Source of the DNA: Caproicibacter sp046707225
GTDB taxonomy: Bacteria > Bacillota > Clostridia > Oscillospirales > Acutalibacteraceae
DNA length: 64,000 nucleotides
Reading direction: 5' to 3'
Assembly (NCBI RefSeq): GCF_046707225.1
Contig: NZ_JBJKOP010000040.1
Location: 77,104-141,103, forward strand
Numbering within the stretch: the stretch's first letter is position 1; each line of letters begins with the position of its first letter. Both the position numbers and the translations under genes were made by a program. Positions 59,987 to 64,000 of this stretch are shown here, in pieces. The notes beneath the pieces were generated by a model. That model saw nothing but the letters and a program-made list of their open reading frames with translations, had not been told where the DNA came from and searched no databases.

Positions 59987-61495
59987 ATGGCGATCAACTA
60001 TAATATTCCGGAATACGACGTTCTCCGCGACCCGCAGCGCTGCATCGCCTGCCGTGTGTGCGAGCGCCAGTGCGCGAACGAGGTGCACTCCTTCGACCCG
60101 GATTCCGGCACGATGAAAAGCGACGAAAGCAAATGCGTCAACTGTCACCGCTGCGTCGCGCTCTGCCCGACGCACGCGCTGAAAATTGTGAAGAATCCGG
60201 ATACGTTCCGTCTGAACGCCTACTGGGGGCAGAACGATATCAGCGAAATTTACAGTCAGGCGGAAACCGGCGGCATGCTGCTTTCCTCCATGGGCAACCC
60301 GAAGCAGTACCCGATTTACTGGGATAAAATCCTGATCAACGCCTCCCAGGTGACGAACCCGTCCATCGACCCGCTGCGCGAGCCGATGGAGACCCGCACA
60401 TTCCTCGGCAAAAAGCCGGGCGCCATTGAACGGAATCCGGACGGAAGCATCAAGACCGGCAGCCTTCCGCCCCAGCTGAAGCTGGAGGTTCCGATTCTGT
60501 TCTCCGCGATGAGCTACGGCTCCATCAGCTACAACGCGCACCAAAGCCTCGCGAGGGCGGCCCAGGAGCTGGGAACCTATTATAATACGGGCGAAGGCGG
60601 GCTCCACGAGGATTTTTACAAATACGGCCCGAACACCATCGTTCAGGTCGCGTCCGGCCGGTTCGGCGTTCATCACGACTATCTGGAAGCCGGCGCGGCG
60701 ATTGAGATCAAAATCGGGCAGGGCGCGAAGCCCGGCATCGGCGGGCACCTGACGGGGGCGAAAATCACGGACGCGGTTTCCCGCACCCGCATGATCCCGA
60801 AGGGGACCGACGCGATTTCTCCGGCGCCGCACCACGATATTTATTCGATTGAGGATTTGCGCCAGCTGGTTTATTCCCTGAAAGAGGCCACGGAGTACAA
60901 AAAGCCGGTTATCGTTAAAATCGCCGCGGTTCACAACGTGGCGGCGATTGCGAGCGGGATCGCCCGCAGCGGGGCGGATATTATCGCGATCGACGGCTTC
61001 CGCGGCGGCACCGGCGCGGCGCCGACCAGAATCCGCGACAACGTCGGCATTCCGATCGAGCTTGCGCTCGCGGCGGTGGACGAACGCCTCCGGCAGGAGC
61101 AGATCCGCAGCAACGTCTCGCTGATTGTCGCGGGCGGCATCCGCAATTCCGCGGATGTGGTCAAGGCGATTGCGCTCGGCGCGGACGCGGTCTACATCGC
61201 GACCCCGGCGCTGATCGCGCTGGGCTGCCACCTGTGCCGCACCTGCCAGATCGGCAAGTGCAACTGGGGGATCGCGACCCAGCGGCCGGACCTGGTCAAG
61301 CGCCTGAATCCGGACATCGGCTACAAGCGTCTTATAAATCTCGTCTCCGCCTGGCAGCATGAGATCATGGAGATGATGGGCGGCATGGGCATTAACTCGA
61401 TTGAGGCGATGCGCGGAAACCGTTTGATGCTGCGCGGCGTCGGCCTGAACGAAAAAGAGCTTGAAATTCTTGGAATCAAGCATGCGGGGGAATGA
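59987..61495 (+). CDS. Glutamate synthase, FMN-binding central subunit with ferredoxin domain
   Basis: 502 aa from ATG 59987. N-terminal 2x[4Fe-4S] ferredoxin (CIACRVCERQC; CVNCHRCVALCP), then the TIM-barrel FMN domain (MSYGSISYNAHQSLARAAQE; GEGGLHEDFYKYG; IAIDGFRGGTGAAP) and the iron-sulfur loop CHLCRTCQIGKCNWG. Converts 2-oxoglutarate plus ammonia to glutamate. Confidence 0.95.
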   Translation: MAINYNIPEYDVLRDPQRCIACRVCERQCANEVHSFDPDSGTMKSDESKCVNCHRCVALCPTHALKIVKNPDTFRLNAYWGQNDISEIYSQAETGGMLLSSMGNPKQYPIYWDKILINASQVTNPSIDPLREPMETRTFLGKKPGAIERNPDGSIKTGSLPPQLKLEVPILFSAMSYGSISYNAHQSLARAAQELGTYYNTGEGGLHEDFYKYGPNTIVQVASGRFGVHHDYLEAGAAIEIKIGQGAKPGIGGHLTGAKITDAVSRTRMIPKGTDAISPAPHHDIYSIEDLRQLVYSLKEATEYKKPVIVKIAAVHNVAAIASGIARSGADIIAIDGFRGGTGAAPTRIRDNVGIPIELALAAVDERLRQEQIRSNVSLIVAGGIRNSADVVKAIALGADAVYIATPALIALGCHLCRTCQIGKCNWGIATQRPDLVKRLNPDIGYKRLINLVSAWQHEIMEMMGGMGINSIEAMRGNRLMLRGVGLNEKELEILGIKHAGE

Positions 61496-61498
61496 GCG

Positions 61499-61930
61499 AT
61501 GAAACGGGTTTATGTGAATGAAGAATGGTGCCTGGGGTGCCATTTGTGCGAATACAACTGTGCGTTTGCCGCGACCGGTGAAACCGATATGGCAAAGGCG
61601 CTCAAGGGTGTTGCGATTCACCCGAAAATCCAGATTGAGGAAAACAACCGGATCAGCTTTGCTGTTTCGTGCCGCCACTGCGACGACCCGATCTGTGTGA
61701 AAAGCTGCATCGCGGGCGCGATTTCCAAGACGGACGGCGTGGTTCATGTCGACAAGAGCAAGTGCGTCGGGTGCTACACCTGCATTCTGGTCTGCCCTTA
61801 CGGCGCGGTGATGCCCGCCCCGGACGGCCACGCAATTCAGAAATGCGAGCTGTGCACCGACAACGCCTGCGGCGAGCCGGCCTGCGTCAAAGGCTGCCCG
61901 AATGCCGCCATTGTGTTTGAAGAGAGGTGA
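61499..61930 (+). CDS. 4Fe-4S ferredoxin-type electron-transfer subunit of glutamate synthase
   Basis: 143 aa with four Cys clusters: CLGCHLCEYNC, CRHCDDPICVKSC, CVGCYTCILVCP and CELCTDNACGEPACVKGCP (HycB/DMSO-reductase-B type). Starts 3 bases after the FMN subunit; probably relays electrons between the next flavoprotein and the FMN subunit. Confidence 0.92.
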   Translation: MKRVYVNEEWCLGCHLCEYNCAFAATGETDMAKALKGVAIHPKIQIEENNRISFAVSCRHCDDPICVKSCIAGAISKTDGVVHVDKSKCVGCYTCILVCPYGAVMPAPDGHAIQKCELCTDNACGEPACVKGCPNAAIVFEER

Positions 61931-61936
61931 ATCGAC

Positions 61937-63166
61937 TTGAATTATGTAATTATCGGAAACTCCACCGCGGCCGTCGGCTGCATTGAGGGAATCCGTTCCG
62001 TGGATCCGCAGGGGCCGATCACGGTGATCTCCGACGAACCGTACGCGGCCTACTCCCGCCCGCTGATTTCCTACCTGCTGTACGGCAGCACGACGGAGGA
62101 AAAGATGCGGATCCGCCCGGACGATTTCTATGAAAAGATGAAAGTAAAGACTTTTCTGGGGAAGGAAGCGGTTCGGGTTGATTCCGGCCGTAAAGCGGTT
62201 GCGCTTGACAGCGGAGAATCGATTCCGTTCGACAGGCTTCTGATCGCGACAGGCTCCCGGCCGTTTGTTCCGCCGATGCGGGGACTGGACAAGGTCGGAA
62301 AAAGGTTTTCCTTCCTGACGCTGGACGACGCGAAAGCGCTGGAATCCGCTTTGACCCCCCAAAGCCGGGTGCTGATCGTCGGCGCGGGCCTGATCGGCCT
62401 GAAATGCGCGGAGGGGATCCGCGGCCGCGTCGGCTCCATCACGGTGGTGGACCTTGCGGACCGGATTCTGCCGAGCATTCTGGATGAAGCGGGCTCCGAA
62501 ATGGTGAAGAAGCACATCGAGCAAAACGGCATCAAGTTTCTGCTGGGGGACAGCGTCGCCGAGTTTGAGGAAAACCGCGCGCGTTTAAAAAGCGGCGGCA
62601 CGGTGGACTTCGACGTGCTGGTGGTCGCCGTCGGCGTGCGCCCGAACACGGAGCTGGCGGCGGAGGCCGGGTGCGAGGTCGGGCGCGGCGTCGCGATCGA
62701 CGAGGCTTCCGCGACGAGCGTGCCGGGAATCTACGCGGCGGGCGACTGCTGCGAATGCCGGGACATTACGACCGGACAGCGGCGCGTGCTGGCGATTCTG
62801 CCGAACGCCTATCTTCAGGGCGAAACGGCGGGAGTGAACATGGCGGGCGGCGAAAAGTCGTTCGCGAACGCCGTGCCGATGAACGCCATCGGATTTTTCG
62901 GGCTGCATGTTCTGACCGCGGGCAGCTACGACGGGGAAGAGATCGTCGAAACGAAACCCGGCGTTTACAAAAAGCTGATTGTAAGGGATCATCTGCTCAA
63001 GGGCTTTATTCTGATCGGCGAAATCGCCCGGGCGGGGATTTACACTTCGCTGATTCGGGAGCAGACCCCGCTGGATACCGTCGATTTTGAGCTTTTGAAA
63101 CAGAAGCCGCAGCTGATGGCGTTTACGGCGGAGCGCAGGGCGGTCAAACTCGGAGGTGCGAAATGA
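61937..63166 (+). CDS. FAD-dependent NAD(P)H oxidoreductase of glutamate synthase
   Basis: 409 aa, TTG start. FAD site IIGNSTAAVGCIEGI, NAD site LIVGAGLIGLKCAEGI, second FAD motif GIYAAGDCCE. Replaces the GltD small subunit as electron input. Overlaps the next gene by 4 bases. Confidence 0.92.
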   Translation: MNYVIIGNSTAAVGCIEGIRSVDPQGPITVISDEPYAAYSRPLISYLLYGSTTEEKMRIRPDDFYEKMKVKTFLGKEAVRVDSGRKAVALDSGESIPFDRLLIATGSRPFVPPMRGLDKVGKRFSFLTLDDAKALESALTPQSRVLIVGAGLIGLKCAEGIRGRVGSITVVDLADRILPSILDEAGSEMVKKHIEQNGIKFLLGDSVAEFEENRARLKSGGTVDFDVLVVAVGVRPNTELAAEAGCEVGRGVAIDEASATSVPGIYAAGDCCECRDITTGQRRVLAILPNAYLQGETAGVNMAGGEKSFANAVPMNAIGFFGLHVLTAGSYDGEEIVETKPGVYKKLIVRDHLLKGFILIGEIARAGIYTSLIREQTPLDTVDFELLKQKPQLMAFTAERRAVKLGGAK

Positions 63167-63885
63167 ACCGGATTGATGCAAACGGCAGGGATTTCCGCGC
63201 GCTGAACGAGGAAATCCGGGCGGCGGGACAGGAAATTCTGATAGAAAACTGCATGGGACAGCGGTATATCGCGGCCGGGATGAGCGGGGTCAGCCTGACG
63301 ATTCAGGGGATTCCCGGCAACGCTCTGGGGTGCTACCTGAACGGCGGAACCATCCGGGTGCACGGCAACGCGCAGGACCAGACCGGGGATACCATGAACA
63401 GCGGAACCATCGTGGTCGACGGCTCCTGCGGGGACGCGACCGGGTACTCGATGCGCGGCGGGAAAATTCTGGTGCGCGGCAACGCGGGCTACCGCGTCGG
63501 AATCCACATGAAGGCATACCGGGAACAGCAGCCGCTGATTGTGGTCGGCGGCGAAACGGGAAGTTTTCTGGGCGAATACCAGGCGGGCGGAACCATTATC
63601 GTGCTGGGAATCGGTTCTGAAAAGAAGGCTCCGGTCGGAAACCTGTGCGGCACCGGGATGCACGGCGGGAAGATGTTTCTGCGGGCGGAGGCGCTTCCGG
63701 CGGACTTACCGCCTCAGGTGGCGGCTTCGAAAGCGACCGAAGAAGATATGGCGGAAATCGACGGGTATCTGGAAGAATTCTGCGCGGCGTTCTCCATGGA
63801 GAAACAAAGCCTGTTTGACCGCCCGTTCTACGTGCTGCGGCCGAATTCCAATAACCCTTATAAAAACCTGTATACGTTCAATTAA
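63163..63885 (+). CDS. Glutamate synthase, GXGXG (C-terminal alpha-domain) subunit
   Basis: 240 aa right-handed beta-helix of GXGXG type (GNALGCYLNGGTIRVHGNAQ; DATGYSMRGGKILVRGNAGY). Structural subunit equivalent to the GltB C-terminus. Last gene of the operon. Confidence 0.93.
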   Translation: MNRIDANGRDFRALNEEIRAAGQEILIENCMGQRYIAAGMSGVSLTIQGIPGNALGCYLNGGTIRVHGNAQDQTGDTMNSGTIVVDGSCGDATGYSMRGGKILVRGNAGYRVGIHMKAYREQQPLIVVGGETGSFLGEYQAGGTIIVLGIGSEKKAPVGNLCGTGMHGGKMFLRAEALPADLPPQVAASKATEEDMAEIDGYLEEFCAAFSMEKQSLFDRPFYVLRPNSNNPYKNLYTFN

Positions 63886-63903
63886 ATATTCTGATTGCGA
63901 TAG

Positions 63904-63941
63904 AAAGAGCCGGGTGCTTCGAAAGAAACATCCGGCTCTTT
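63904..63941. terminator. Terminator of the glutamate synthase operon
   Basis: AAAGAGCCGG pairs with CCGGCTCTTT around 18 nt; A/T flanks fit bidirectional use. Confidence 0.75.
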
Positions 63942-63954
63942 GCAGTTATGTTTT

Positions 63955-63999
63955 CTAAACGGCTTTGTACAAATCGTCCAGCAGAGCTTCGATCCTTTG
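63955..63999 (-). CDS. C-terminal end of a gene entering from the right (partial)
   Basis: The minus strand reads QRIEALLDDLYKAV and then TAG at 63955-63957, placed just after the shared terminator. Plausible helical C-terminus; too short to identify. Confidence 0.35.
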   Translation of the reverse strand, partial: QRIEALLDDLYKAV

Positions 64000-64000
64000 A

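Noticed and set aside
59963..62524. 853-codon open frame on the minus strand over the glutamate synthase genes
   Set aside because: It mirrors strongly coding plus-strand genes with full motif sets; the frame is open only because of high GC at third positions. Its product is His/Arg/Asp-rich without family features.

Overview
The window looks like chromosome of a spore-forming, anaerobic member of the Clostridia, most probably an Oscillospiraceae/Acutalibacteraceae-type organism. This is inferred from moderate-high GC with clostridial gene families, a cotJ spore-coat operon, a YtvI-type membrane protein, FprA plus rubredoxin oxygen defence, type III glutamine synthetase and a split, ferredoxin-linked glutamate synthase. 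No rRNA or tRNA gene was seen, and the species cannot be named from the sequence.

Layout. 1-6.4 kb: a frameshifted small protein, a CAAX-type membrane protease, tadA, a two-gene chromate transporter, a lipoprotein, an XRE/ImmA-like pair, a small sigma-region-4-like protein and an unusual Ogt-thioesterase fusion. 6.5-16.1 kb (minus strand): one long sugar locus with ROK kinase, SIS isomerase, YesN/YesM two-component system, an ATPase-dead ABC protein and a complete ribose/galactose-type ABC transporter. It is preceded by a good promoter and a TTGTATACAA operator. 16.5-23.4 kb: a FadR-type regulator followed by a complete dpp/opp peptide ABC transporter. 23.7-31.2 kb: a stand-alone non-contractile phage-tail cassette ending in a Kelch-propeller fibre, with no head, packaging, integrase or lysis genes.

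31.3-35.2 kb is the most remarkable part. The cotJA-cotJB-cotJC spore-coat operon (minus strand) is cut inside cotJC, at codons 31-32, by a 2,313-bp element. The element carries a large serine recombinase, a 73-aa unknown protein and an amidase. The two cotJC pieces rejoin exactly in frame (203 aa) if the element is removed at a shared CC dinucleotide. The joined element ends form a perfect 11+2+11 palindrome, as expected of a serine-recombinase attP. The arrangement matches the skin element of sigK, which is excised during sporulation, but here it sits in a manganese-catalase coat gene.

35.4-50.8 kb: a flippase-like membrane protein, a YtrA-type regulator with its ABC transporter, YeiH exporter with divergent LysR, FprA/rubredoxin, PAP2 phosphatase, Ca2+-type P-ATPase, FeoB-associated Cys-rich protein, YtvI-like protein, an XRE regulator and nicotinate phosphoribosyltransferase. 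50.8-51.2 kb: RNase P RNA with promoter and terminator. 51.3-58.5 kb (minus): a GntP/CdaR/MBL operon, a divergent Nramp homologue and glnN. 58.9-63.9 kb (plus): a five-gene split glutamate synthase operon divergent from glnN, so the two halves of GS-GOGAT nitrogen assimilation sit back to back.
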